The notes under the pieces: generated by a model
What the model saw: the letters and a program-made list of their open reading frames with translations, nothing else
Told to the model about the DNA's origin: nothing
Databases searched by the model: none
Origin: Bacteroidia bacterium
GTDB taxonomy: Bacteria; Bacteroidota; Bacteroidia; UKL13-3
Assembly: GCA_025454975.1 (NCBI GenBank)
Contig: JALONK010000015.1
Span: forward strand, 1-60,525
DNA: 60,525 nucleotides
Reading direction: 5' to 3'
Position numbers and translations under genes: made by a program
Part shown: piece after piece, positions 52,782 to 60,525 of the stretch
Layout of the letters: the number at the start of each line of letters is the position of its first letter
How positions within the stretch are numbered: position 1 is the first letter of the stretch

Positions 52782-53635
52782 TTTATTTAATATGCAGTAT
52801 ACTTACCTCTGTATTGGTGGTGAGCTATTTTAAATTGTTCGACCGTTACCGAGTAAATACTTTTCAAGCCATTGTGGTAAATTATTTAACATGTGCCATA
52901 ATGGGTAATGCTATGTCGCACAAACCGGTTGTAACCACAGCATTTTGGCTCGAACAATGGTTTCCATACACATTAATATTGGGCTGTTTATTTATATCGG
53001 TATTCTACGCAATCAGTCAAACCGCACAAAAAATAGGCGTCTCGGTAAGTATGGTGGCTGCTAAATTATCGGTTGCTATTCCTGTTTGTGTTGCCCTTTT
53101 TGCTTTTAATGAATCAATTACCCTACTAAAAATTTTAGGCATAATATTATCAATGGTGGCTGTATATTTTATTAGTAAAACCAACTCTAATCAACAAAAA
53201 GGAAGCCTACAGCTTATTTTACCTGTATTAGTTTTTGCAGGAAGCGGTTGTATTGATACTTTATTAAATTTTATCTCTCAACATTTTATTCCACCCTTTG
53301 AAACCAATGATATTTTAAGTATGGTTTTTTTAACCGCATTTATGATTGGCAGTTTAGCATTATCCTATGCGTTGTTCACAGGTAAAACAAGCTTCTCTTC
53401 AAAAAGTATTCTTTGGGGAGTTGCTTTAGGCATTCCGAATTACTTATGCATGTACTTTTTACTAAAAACCTTAGATTCATTTAAAGAGGCAAGTGTGGTA
53501 TTGCCTATTAACAACATAGGCATAGTAATGTGTACTACCTTAGTTGGTATGTTTTTTTTCAAAGAGCAATTAATTAAAATAAATTATTGGGGATTGTTAA
53601 TTGCCATCTGCTCAATAATTTTGTTATCCTTATAA
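52778..53635 (+). CDS. EamA/DMT-family transporter
   Basis: A 285-residue protein with about ten membrane helices in two repeated halves (first IYLICSILTSVLVVSYFKLF, second QLILPVLVFAGSGCIDTLLN), matching the EamA drug/metabolite transporter architecture. The end of the first half, AIPVCVALFAFNESITLLKI, and of the second, IVMCTTLVGMFFFKEQLIKI, show the family's FxE motif. The substrate is unknown; the ATGA overlap with ribD suggests export or uptake of a flavin-related compound, which is only a guess. Confidence 0.87.
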   Translation: MIYLICSILTSVLVVSYFKLFDRYRVNTFQAIVVNYLTCAIMGNAMSHKPVVTTAFWLEQWFPYTLILGCLFISVFYAISQTAQKIGVSVSMVAAKLSVAIPVCVALFAFNESITLLKILGIILSMVAVYFISKTNSNQQKGSLQLILPVLVFAGSGCIDTLLNFISQHFIPPFETNDILSMVFLTAFMIGSLALSYALFTGKTSFSSKSILWGVALGIPNYLCMYFLLKTLDSFKEASVVLPINNIGIVMCTTLVGMFFFKEQLIKINYWGLLIAICSIILLSL

Positions 53636-53643
53636 ATAAATAT

Positions 53644-54258
53644 TTGCATATTTTAAATTCATATCAAACCATAAGCAGTATTTACCGAGCTGAGCTAAAG
53701 GAGAAAGGCAGTAGTTTTATAGGTATTATTTTTCCTGTAACAGATGAATCAAACTTTAAAGTTAAACTGGTTGAGATAAAAAAAGAATACCCTGATGCCG
53801 CCCACCATTGTTGGGCTTTTATTGCCGGGCAACAAATGGAACTACAAAAATCAAGCGACGATCGCGAACCTTCGAATAGTGCCGGAAAACCAATTTTAAG
53901 ACAACTGCTATCGTCAAAAATTACAAATTGTGCCATAGTTGTTGTGAGATATTTTGGTGGCAAATTGCTTGGGGTTCCGGGATTAATCCAAGCATACGGA
54001 AATGCAGCGGCATTAGTAATTAAAAGTGCCGAAATTGTTACCATAGAAGTATATAAAAGGTTTACAGTAACGGGCAACTTTCCTGATGATAATGATTTAC
54101 ACAAATGGTATAAGCAATTTGCTTGTAAATTAATTAGTCACCATTACAACCAAAATGTATTTATAAGTATCTTTGAAGTGAAGGCATCAAATGCCGAACG
54201 CTTACGCACATTAATCTTAGATAAAAGATGTTTCGAATTGGAAGAATCAATAAATTAA
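53644..54258 (+). CDS. IMPACT/YigZ-family protein, non-ATG start likely
   Basis: About 204 residues if read from TTG 53644 (MHILNSYQTISSIYRAELKE); the only in-frame ATG (53587) lies within the upstream gene and would add a 19-residue leader unlike the family. Core: EKGSSFIGIIFPVTDESNFK, DAAHHCWAFIAGQQ, DDREPSNSAGKPILRQLLSS, CAIVVVRYFGGKLLGVPGLI, AYGNAAALVI: the UPF0029/YigZ N-terminal domain, related to eukaryotic IMPACT, a translational regulator. The bacterial function is not known. The metalloprotease gene starts inside its last 31 bases. Confidence 0.88.
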   Translation: MHILNSYQTISSIYRAELKEKGSSFIGIIFPVTDESNFKVKLVEIKKEYPDAAHHCWAFIAGQQMELQKSSDDREPSNSAGKPILRQLLSSKITNCAIVVVRYFGGKLLGVPGLIQAYGNAAALVIKSAEIVTIEVYKRFTVTGNFPDDNDLHKWYKQFACKLISHHYNQNVFISIFEVKASNAERLRTLILDKRCFELEESIN

Positions 54259-55946
54259 TAAGCTGTGCCATATTTATTTTAACAGGCACAGGGGCTCATG
54301 CTCAAACACCAAAATATTTACCCGATGGTATACTTAATCAAACCCATCAAGTAAGTATTCCTGCTCAACAAAACATAAACGGACTTCAGATTCCTTGCCT
54401 TATTTTAGATTGCAATCAATATTCGTTTGCTTATAAAGGAATGGTTCAAAATAAAATTGGTAAACACTATCAATTTGTTCAAACTTATCAACAAAAGCCA
54501 ATCTATGCAACATGGCTTCACGTTTCCATTTCAAACTCAGGTATAATATACAGGGTAAGTCAACAATTGGTTGATTTAACAACAATACAGGTTCAGGATA
54601 ATTATAAAGAATCAACTTGTTGGCTATTGAATCAAAACACATTAGTTCCGGTAAAGGAAGTTATTAAGGGTTTTGAGAAGCAATACATCACTCAAACAAA
54701 TGAAATATTAATAAATAACGACACGCGATTATTTTTTACAGATACCACCATTAAAGCCCGGGTATTTAATCCGGATCCACTAACAACTGCGGGAGTGGTT
54801 TATGGTGCAAATGGTACTTACCGCCATTTTAATGATAGTGATTATGCCTTGTTAAATAACCAAAGGGTTTGGGTAGATATTCCGGCTACTTATCAAAATG
54901 GCAAATTTGAATTAAGCAATAAATATGCAACAATAACTAATATTCGCGGGCCTTCAGTTGATCCTGCAAGTGCTGAAACCGACACCTTTGATTTTACCAG
55001 AAAACAAGATGGTTTTAAAGATGTAATGGCATTATATCATATTTATGCTTTACGTCAATATCTTCAACAGCTTGGTTACACCAATATTGTACCATACAGT
55101 ATATTGGTTGATGCACATGCTTTAACAGCCGACCAAAGTTATTTTACATTTAGTAGCGACACTTCGTTAAACTTCGGTTTAGGAGGAGTACCTGATGCTG
55201 AAGATGCGGATGTAATCGTGCATGAATATACCCATGCAATTATGCATAGTTTAAACATAGCCGGAATAATAAGCACCGAACGCAGGGCATTAGAAGAAGG
55301 GTTATGTGATGTGATGTGTTGCGCCTATTCCAAAAGATTAAATCCTTTTCGTTGGAAAAGAATTTTCAGTTGGGATGGTAATAACGAATTTTGGGGTGGA
55401 AGAAATGGTGAGTCAACCAAAACCTATGCAAATAAAGTTGGAGATTTTTACAGTGATAGTGAAATAATTTCCAGTGCATTAAATAATATAATTGAAATCA
55501 TTGGCGAGGACGAATTGATTGATTTAATGATGACAATCATGCCTCAATTAACTCCATCTTCTACTTTGCCTCAAGCGGCAAGATTAATATACGAAGCCGA
55601 CTCTATAAAGAATAACGGGTTATACCGAGCTGTTTTAGCCATTGAATTTAACCAAAGGCAATTGGGGACTTTTGCGGTTGGTGAAAAGGAGTTGAACATT
55701 GCAGATAACTTTTCCATTATAAACACGGCCGGATTTGCCGGTGGTAGCGCTGATGCCATCATTAAAGCAAAAAACGGAAGCATTTTCCAACAAGTTATTA
55801 TTTTCACTATTGATGGTAAACAACTGAAAAATTTTACCTCAACAGAAGAAATAAGTTTATCACCTCAACATTTTGAACCGGGTATTTATTACGTGAAAGT
55901 TTTAACCAACGAAGGTACGGCTACAATAAAATTACAGAGGTATTAA
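54228..55946 (+). CDS. Exported gluzincin metalloprotease with T9SS type A sorting domain
   Basis: A 572-residue protein with N-terminal signal (ISCAIFILTGTGAHAQ). After a beta-rich propeptide-like part comes the zinc site DVIVHEYTHAIMHSL (HExxH, about residues 335-345), then the third ligand Glu in RRALEEGLCDVMCCAYS (about 365), as in thermolysin/fungalysin-type (M4/M36-like) peptidases. The C-terminus is a Por sorting domain: VIIFTIDGKQLKNF, FEPGIYYVKVLTNEGTATIK. It should be secreted by T9SS. Its start overlaps the YigZ gene by 31 bases and it converges with the ABC permease gene, 3 bases apart. Confidence 0.88.
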   Translation: MFRIGRINKLISCAIFILTGTGAHAQTPKYLPDGILNQTHQVSIPAQQNINGLQIPCLILDCNQYSFAYKGMVQNKIGKHYQFVQTYQQKPIYATWLHVSISNSGIIYRVSQQLVDLTTIQVQDNYKESTCWLLNQNTLVPVKEVIKGFEKQYITQTNEILINNDTRLFFTDTTIKARVFNPDPLTTAGVVYGANGTYRHFNDSDYALLNNQRVWVDIPATYQNGKFELSNKYATITNIRGPSVDPASAETDTFDFTRKQDGFKDVMALYHIYALRQYLQQLGYTNIVPYSILVDAHALTADQSYFTFSSDTSLNFGLGGVPDAEDADVIVHEYTHAIMHSLNIAGIISTERRALEEGLCDVMCCAYSKRLNPFRWKRIFSWDGNNEFWGGRNGESTKTYANKVGDFYSDSEIISSALNNIIEIIGEDELIDLMMTIMPQLTPSSTLPQAARLIYEADSIKNNGLYRAVLAIEFNQRQLGTFAVGEKELNIADNFSIINTAGFAGGSADAIIKAKNGSIFQQVIIFTIDGKQLKNFTSTEEISLSPQHFEPGIYYVKVLTNEGTATIKLQRY

Positions 55947-55949
55947 TGC

Positions 55950-57176
55950 CTATTGAAAGCGGATTGATTTGGCTGGAGTGATATTACTAACCATGCGAGC
56001 GGGTAATAATAAAATAAATAAGCATAAGATAAATGCACCTGCATTAACGGCAAGTATATCAATAAAGTTGAGTTCAATAGGTACAGATGATAAAAAATAA
56101 GCTTCCTGATTAAGTTTTATCCAACCAAAATAATATTGAGTGAAACAAACACTTAACCCGATTAAATTACCCCAAAACAAGCCTTTTAAAATAAGGTTAC
56201 CGGCCATAACCAAAAATATTTGTTGAATAAAACGGTTATTGCCGCCCATGGCTTTTAAAACACCAATCATATTACTCCTTTCAACTATCAAAATAAGTAA
56301 AGCGGTACTCATATTAATTGCTGCTACAATAACCATTAAGATAATAATTACAACCACATTTAAGTCTAACAAATTTAACCAATCAAACAATTGAGGATAT
56401 TGATCATAAACTGTTTTTACTTGAAGATGATAAGGAATAAGCGGCAACAAATCATGAACCTTAAGTTCAATGTTATCGCCACTTTTAAGTTGCACTTCAT
56501 AGCCTGATATTTGAAGTGAATCCCACTTATTCAATTTTTGAATATGCCTCAAATCAATAATTCCATACAGTGCATCAAGGTCATCAAACCCGCTGCTATA
56601 TATACCGGCAATATTAAACTTACGTGCACGCGGTAAACTTCCATCATCCTGAATAAAATAAATTACCAATGGTTGATTAACATCTAAATTCAAACGTTTT
56701 GCAAGGGTTTCAGAAATTACAATTCCGTTATTTAAAGAATCAGTGCTTATTTGAAAAACAGATCCTTTTACCAAATGAGAAGAAATAAATTTCCAATCAA
56801 ATTGTTTATTTATTCCTTTTAACACCACACCTTCAATTTCATCCTTTGTTTTTATTATGCCTGCTTTGGTTATTATTGGTTGAAGGTTGGCGACTGCTTC
56901 ATTGGCAAGTATATTTTTTTCTAAAACATTATCTCTATAAAATGGATTGGCTTCGAATGAGTTATTAAAATCAAGCCTGCTTATTTGAATATGATTACTG
57001 AATCCGGTAATTTTATTCGTTATTTGCAATTGGTAGCCTTTAACTACCGCAATAGATATCAGCATCACTGCAAGGCTAATCGCCACGGCTGCTTTGGCAA
57101 TACCAACTATTAAGCCGCTATTTGATGTACCTTTGCTTTTGATGAGTCGAGTTGCTGTAAAAAAGGCAGTTTTCAA
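55950..57176 (-). CDS. LolC/E-FtsX-type ABC transporter permease
   Basis: About 408 residues if translation begins at TTG 57174-57176 (read MKTAFFTATRLIKSKGTSNS), which leaves 16 bases to the divergent NamZ start; ATG 57260 would give 436 residues but overlap that gene. Four membrane helices: near residues 25-45 and three in the last 130 residues, framing a periplasmic MacB_PCD domain (NKITGFSNHIQISRLDF, NGIVISETLAKRLNLDVNQP). ILIVERSNMIGVLKAMGGNN is the FtsX/LolE permease signature. It probably moves lipoproteins from the inner membrane with an ATPase (LolD) encoded elsewhere. Confidence 0.88.
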   Translation of the reverse strand: MKTAFFTATRLIKSKGTSNSGLIVGIAKAAVAISLAVMLISIAVVKGYQLQITNKITGFSNHIQISRLDFNNSFEANPFYRDNVLEKNILANEAVANLQPIITKAGIIKTKDEIEGVVLKGINKQFDWKFISSHLVKGSVFQISTDSLNNGIVISETLAKRLNLDVNQPLVIYFIQDDGSLPRARKFNIAGIYSSGFDDLDALYGIIDLRHIQKLNKWDSLQISGYEVQLKSGDNIELKVHDLLPLIPYHLQVKTVYDQYPQLFDWLNLLDLNVVVIIILMVIVAAINMSTALLILIVERSNMIGVLKAMGGNNRFIQQIFLVMAGNLILKGLFWGNLIGLSVCFTQYYFGWIKLNQEAYFLSSVPIELNFIDILAVNAGAFILCLFILLLPARMVSNITPAKSIRFQ

Positions 57177-57192
57177 ATCAATTAATTTAAAA

Positions 57193-58401
57193 ATGAAGAG
57201 CTTCGAATATACTAAGTTGTATGTATTTGCCACACTTCTGCTATGTTTTAGCTTAAACATTGCTCAAGCACAAGTTATTACAGGGGCACAACAATTAAAT
57301 AAATACCTGCCCGAATTAAAAAATAAACGTGTTGGACTTGTCGTAAATCAAACCAGTGTTATCAATGAAACCCATTTAGTTGACACATTAAAAAAATTAA
57401 AAGTAAAAATAGTGATGATTTTTGCACCTGAACATGGATTTAGGGGAAACCACAGCGCCGGAGCAAAAGTAAGTTCAGGGATTGATGCACAAACAGGAAT
57501 AAAAGTGGTTTCGTTATACGGTAAAAGTTATAAACCATCCAAGGCTGATATGCAACAATTGGATGTAGTGTTATATGATATACAAGATGTAGGTGTGAGG
57601 TTTTACACCTATATTTCAACTCTACATTACGTAATGGAAGCTTGTGCAGAAAATAAAAAACCATTAATAGTGTTGGATAGACCAAATCCGAACGGCTATT
57701 ATGTGGATGGACCGGTACTGGATATGAAATACAAATCGTTTGTTGGTATGCATCCGGTGCCTGTTGTACATGGCTTAACTATTGGAGAATATGCGCGTAT
57801 GATTAATGGTGAAAAATGGCTTTCTGACTCACTTACGTGTAAACTAACCGTTGTAAAATTAATTGGCTATGACCATTCAATGAAATACGAATTAAAAATT
57901 AAACCTTCACCTAATTTACCTACGCCTGAAAGTATTATTTTGTATTCGTCGCTATGCTTTTTCGAAGGTACTAATTATAGTTTAGGTAGGGGTACGAACA
58001 AACCATTTGAATGTGTTGGCAAACCCGGTAATTTAGTTGGCGACTATACTTTTACTCCCAAAAGTATAAAAGGAGTAGCTGAGAATCCGCCACACCTGAA
58101 CAAACAATGCCGCGGATTTTTATTAACTAATTTTGCTAAAAATATTTTCCCTAATAATCCTGGAATTAATTTGGGGTGGATGATTGAATTGTATCAAAAA
58201 GACACTGCTAAATCAACCTTCTTTAACTCTTTTTTCATAAAACTTGCCGGCACCGAAAAACTTCAACAACAAATTGAAGCCGGTAAAACTGAAGATGAAA
58301 TAAAAGCCGGTTGGCAAACCGACCTTGATAATTATTTCAGTATGCGAAGAAAATATTTGCTATATACTGATTTTACTAGGATTAGGTATAAAAGTAAATG
58401 A
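57193..58401 (+). CDS. DUF1343/NamZ-like exo-N-acetylmuramidase
   Basis: About 402 residues from ATG 57193 (MKSFEYTKLYVFATLLLCFS, signal cut after AQA/Q). The core shows KRVGLVVNQTSVINETHLVD, IFAPEHGFRGNHSAGAKVSS, VVLYDIQDVGVRFYTYISTL, LDRPNPNGYYVDGPVLD and PTPESIILYSSLCFFEGTNY, SLGRGTNKPFECVG: the DUF1343 family that includes NamZ, which releases terminal MurNAc from glycan chains. It is expected in the periplasm for peptidoglycan recycling. Its ATGA overlap with ccmB suggests coupling of unrelated functions. Confidence 0.92.
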   Translation: MKSFEYTKLYVFATLLLCFSLNIAQAQVITGAQQLNKYLPELKNKRVGLVVNQTSVINETHLVDTLKKLKVKIVMIFAPEHGFRGNHSAGAKVSSGIDAQTGIKVVSLYGKSYKPSKADMQQLDVVLYDIQDVGVRFYTYISTLHYVMEACAENKKPLIVLDRPNPNGYYVDGPVLDMKYKSFVGMHPVPVVHGLTIGEYARMINGEKWLSDSLTCKLTVVKLIGYDHSMKYELKIKPSPNLPTPESIILYSSLCFFEGTNYSLGRGTNKPFECVGKPGNLVGDYTFTPKSIKGVAENPPHLNKQCRGFLLTNFAKNIFPNNPGINLGWMIELYQKDTAKSTFFNSFFIKLAGTEKLQQQIEAGKTEDEIKAGWQTDLDNYFSMRRKYLLYTDFTRIRYKSK

Positions 58402-59048
58402 GGCAAATAATTGCATTAATTAAAAAAGACCTAATACTTGAATGGCGCCAACGGTACGCCATTAATGGAATATTACTACATGCGGTATCCAGTACGTTTG
58501 TGGTTTACCTAAGTGTTAAAATGTTAAATGCTGCTTCGTGGAATGCTGTGTATTGGCTTGTATTACTTTTTGCATCGGTAAGCGCCGTTGGCAAAAGTTT
58601 TATTGCAGAAAGCAGTGGACGACAATTGTATTATTACACTATAGTTGATGCCAAATCAATTATAATCTCCAAATTAATTTATAATGCATGGTTAACAGCT
58701 TTAATTAGTTTGTTATGTTTACTTACCTATAGTATTTTCTTAGGATTTCCGGTACAACATATCGGAATTTATCTGTTAATAGTTGCGCTTGGAGCCATTG
58801 GTTTTTCATCAACATTTACTTTACTTGCAGCCATCGCAGGAAAATCAGCTAACGGAGGATTATTGATGCCGGTATTAAGCTTTCCTATTATTATACCTTT
58901 ATTATTGGTAGCCATAAAAGCATCAAAAAAAGCAGTGGATGGAATTGATGTTTCTTTGATTGCAAAAGATTTATTGGTGTTGGGGGCTTTAAATATATTA
59001 ATTGTGGTGATGGCCTACGTTTTATTCCCGTTTTTATGGAAAGATTAA
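58398..59048 (+). CDS. ccmB: Haem exporter protein CcmB
   Basis: A 216-residue membrane protein with six helices. The start MRQIIALIKKDLILEWRQRY (KDLxxExRxR) is the CcmB hallmark, followed by LVLLFASVSAVGKSFIAESS (about residues 53-72) and a Gly-rich GGLLMPVLSFPIIIPLLLVA helix. CcmB is a permease subunit of the system I cytochrome c biogenesis complex (CcmABCD), which helps move haem-CcmE out of the membrane. CcmA and CcmC are not in the window. It is consistent with the seven-haem cytochrome at 43587. Confidence 0.92.
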   Translation: MRQIIALIKKDLILEWRQRYAINGILLHAVSSTFVVYLSVKMLNAASWNAVYWLVLLFASVSAVGKSFIAESSGRQLYYYTIVDAKSIIISKLIYNAWLTALISLLCLLTYSIFLGFPVQHIGIYLLIVALGAIGFSSTFTLLAAIAGKSANGGLLMPVLSFPIIIPLLLVAIKASKKAVDGIDVSLIAKDLLVLGALNILIVVMAYVLFPFLWKD

Positions 59049-59051
59049 TGC

Positions 59052-59984
59052 ATGGATAAAAAAGATTTACGAATAATTTTTTTAGGAACACCTGATTTTG
59101 CAGTTGCATCATTAGCAGCGATGCTTCAACATGGATTTAATATAGTAGCAGTTGTAACTGCACCTGACAAACCCGCCGGCAGAGGAATGCAATTAAAAGC
59201 ATCACCGGTTAAACAATTTGCTATTGAACACCATATACCGGTGTTGCAACCGGTTAAATTAAAATCTCAAGAGTTTATTGAAGAATTGCGCAGCTACCGG
59301 GCCGACCTTCAAGTGGTAATTGCATTTAGAATGTTGCCGGAAGTGGTATGGAATATGCCTTCCATGGGTACCGTAAACTTACATGCTTCATTATTGCCGG
59401 ATTATCGAGGTGCCGCACCAATAAACTGGGCCATTATCAATGGTGAAAAACAATCAGGGGTTACTACTTTTTTATTAAAACATGAAATAGATACCGGAGA
59501 TATGATTTTGCAGGAATCATGTCAGATTCCCGATGGTTGCAACGCAGGTCAACTCCACGATTTATTAATGCATTTAGGTGCAAATGTTATTGTAAAAACA
59601 GTAAATCAACTGGCTGAAGGAACCGTAAAATTTATCCCGCAAGCAAATAACTCTGAAAAAATCGCCCCGAAAATTTTCACCAATCATTGCGAAATCAATT
59701 GGAATAAGCCTGGAGAAGAGGTGCTTAATCAAATCAGAGGACTATCGCCTTACCCCGGGGCTTTCACTTTACTTGGCAAACAAGTCTTAAAAGTGTACAA
59801 TGCACATTTTATAGGTGATAACAATCAGCATCAGCCTGCAAATTGGCAGATAGAATATGGAAAAAAGCCTTACCTTTGTTATGAAGTACTTAATGGAAAA
59901 GTTTATTTAGACGAGGTGCAGTTGGAAGGAAAACGTAAAATGACTATATCAAATTTTTTAAATGGATGGAAATCTGATACGTAA
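59052..59984 (+). CDS. fmt: Methionyl-tRNA formyltransferase
   Basis: A 310-residue protein starting MDKKDLRIIFLGTPDFAVAS. It transfers a formyl group from 10-formyl-THF to initiator Met-tRNA. Seen: VTAPDKPAGRGMQLKASPVK, NLHASLLPDYRGAAPINWAI (catalytic Asn/His region, about residues 105-124), FLLKHEIDTGDMILQE with catalytic Asp, and the C-terminal tRNA-binding domain (INWNKPGEEVLNQIRGLSPY). Length is normal. It follows ccmB by three bases and ends the plus-strand run. Confidence 0.96.
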   Translation: MDKKDLRIIFLGTPDFAVASLAAMLQHGFNIVAVVTAPDKPAGRGMQLKASPVKQFAIEHHIPVLQPVKLKSQEFIEELRSYRADLQVVIAFRMLPEVVWNMPSMGTVNLHASLLPDYRGAAPINWAIINGEKQSGVTTFLLKHEIDTGDMILQESCQIPDGCNAGQLHDLLMHLGANVIVKTVNQLAEGTVKFIPQANNSEKIAPKIFTNHCEINWNKPGEEVLNQIRGLSPYPGAFTLLGKQVLKVYNAHFIGDNNQHQPANWQIEYGKKPYLCYEVLNGKVYLDEVQLEGKRKMTISNFLNGWKSDT

Positions 59985-60084
59985 ATAGTTCAACTCAGTG
60001 TCTGAAAACAACCATTAATAGAAAATTTTATAGATTTGAGTTATTTTAACTATTTTGCAAGACAAAATGAACCTAATACCGGAA

Positions 60085-60285
60085 ATGAAAATATTTAAGC
60101 AATTGATTATTGTAGCCTTAATGTTATGTCCTTTTATTCTAATGGCACAACCGAACTCTACAAGCCCTTCTTCTGCTGCCGTGTTCGAAGAAATTAATGA
60201 TGTGCCCATAGATGGAGCTATCGCTCTTTTAGGTTTAGCCGGTGCCGGTTTTGGTATTCGTGCTTTGTACAGACAAAAAAGGTAA
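60085..60285 (+). CDS. Short PID-CTERM-type exported protein
   Basis: About 66 residues from ATG 60085 (MKIFKQLIIVALMLCPFILM); ATGs at 60055 and 60067 are also open but give a poorer signal. Signal peptide cut near AQPNS, short low-complexity stretch, then the sorting signal: DVPIDGAIALLGLAGAGFGI followed by RALYRQKR, i.e. a Pro-Ile-Asp motif, a hydrophobic helix and a basic tail. This is the shape of PID-CTERM proteins in Bacteroidota, which are thought to be processed by an exosortase; the gene following is one. The protein is almost all sorting sequence, so its mature product is tiny. Confidence 0.8.
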   Translation: MKIFKQLIIVALMLCPFILMAQPNSTSPSSAAVFEEINDVPIDGAIALLGLAGAGFGIRALYRQKR

Positions 60286-60306
60286 TGTTTCGCCTTTGAA
60301 ATAGGC

Positions 60307-60504
60307 ATGAATAACATCATTAAATCACCCGTTACAAAGTTTCTACTCTTAACTTTTTCCTTATATGGTGTTTGGTTAGTACTATTTGAAATGCTAATTA
60401 AACCATGGGGAATGCTAGACAAAATTATCACAGAAAATATTTCCTATTTTATTTGTACCTCTGAACAAAATTTGCTCACTGCATTGATTTTAGGCACTAT
60501 GTGA
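60307..60504 (+). CDS. Exosortase family protein, N-terminal fragment (apparent frameshift)
   Basis: A 65-residue frame with one clear membrane helix (FLLLTFSLYGVWLVLFEMLI) followed by KPWGMLDKIITENISYFICT, which I recognise as the usual N-terminus of Bacteroidota exosortase/archaeosortase family proteins (typically about 170-190 residues). It stops at 60502-60504. Shifting the frame by one base after about 60492 restores an open frame to the window end (HYVNNRAQTL), which fits the family better. So this is either a frameshifted pseudogene, a sequencing error or a programmed event. The catalytic Cys/Arg/His region is outside the window. Confidence 0.7.
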   Translation: MNNIIKSPVTKFLLLTFSLYGVWLVLFEMLIKPWGMLDKIITENISYFICTSEQNLLTALILGTM

Positions 60505-60525
60505 ATAATCGAGCTCAAACTCTAT

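Noticed and set aside
53682-54104. 140-codon minus-strand frame opposite the YigZ gene
   Set aside because: The plus-strand YigZ motifs are strongly conserved; this frame shows no motif.
1-60525. tRNA genes, rRNA, CRISPR arrays, insertion sequences or prophage
   Set aside because: I looked in all gaps for cloverleaf-like repeats, regularly spaced direct repeats, terminal inverted repeats and transposase or integrase motifs and found none; a tRNAscan-SE and CRISPR finder run would be decisive.

Overview
The window is about 60.5 kb of AT-rich chromosomal DNA from a member of the Bacteroidota. The evidence is the repeated use of C-terminal type IX secretion (T9SS, Por) sorting domains on three exported proteins, many SusC-phylum-style small exported proteins and lipoproteins, promoter-like TTTG/TAnnTTTG elements instead of classical sigma70 boxes, few Shine-Dalgarno sequences, a 7TMR-DISM hybrid histidine kinase, a DUF1207/M16/NamZ complement and a PID-CTERM/exosortase pair. 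Family and genus cannot be decided from the sequence. No tRNA, rRNA, CRISPR array, insertion sequence, phage gene or plasmid function was recognised; the region looks like a core chromosome segment with a few accessory islands.

Layout. 1-4860: 5' part of polyphosphate kinase, a TPR protein, a two-gene HTH/toxin-like pair and two small membrane proteins. 4855-9445: a minus-strand set made of a T9SS subtilase and two related TPR lipoproteins. 9550-12042: helicase HrpB. 12126-16280: a packed six-gene minus-strand operon (LysE exporter, ATP-grasp enzyme, NRDE protein, DinB, YceI, beta-barrel). 16360-18407: a T9SS Omp28-like thiol protein next to an ECF sigma factor and a tiny zinc-finger anti-sigma candidate. 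18450-22654: second DinB protein, DEAD-box helicase, hybrid histidine kinase. 22739-31572: a plus-strand molybdenum-cofactor/formate-dehydrogenase-like locus (membrane protein, NTPase-MobA fusion, FdhD, PIF1-like helicase, DUF7009-like protein, lipoprotein, FdhF/YdeP oxidoreductase). 31730-34075: tyrosine catabolism pair hmgA-hpd. 34131-36734: gyrA. 36999-39399: Tat-type flavin amine oxidase, small membrane protein, endonuclease III. 39414-46480: a five-gene minus-strand envelope/electron-transfer run (MFS, LTA-synthase-like sulfatase, MltG, seven-haem cytochrome with TPRs, NodB-like deacetylase). 46642-50740: cold-shock protein, DUF1207-like barrel, M16 peptidase. 50808-59984: PrmC, RibD, DMT transporter, YigZ, T9SS metalloprotease, LolE/FtsX-like permease, NamZ-like muramidase, CcmB, Fmt. 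60085-end: a PID-CTERM small protein and the start of an exosortase, which appears frameshifted.

How the genes work together. The Mo locus supplies a guanylyltransferase for bis-MGD (MobA half of the fusion), the sulfurtransferase FdhD and an FdhF-type enzyme that needs both; the neighbouring membrane protein, DUF7009-like protein and lipoprotein are candidate partners of unknown role. hpd and hmgA are consecutive steps from 4-hydroxyphenylpyruvate to maleylacetoacetate. CcmB (haem/cytochrome c biogenesis) fits the presence of the seven-haem cytochrome. The most interesting unexplained items are the NTPase-MobA fusion with its membrane partner, the paralogous lipoprotein pair behind a T9SS subtilase, the haem-TPR fusion in a cell-wall operon, a terminator whose U-tract directly abuts the next start codon, and the PID-CTERM/exosortase pair at the right edge.
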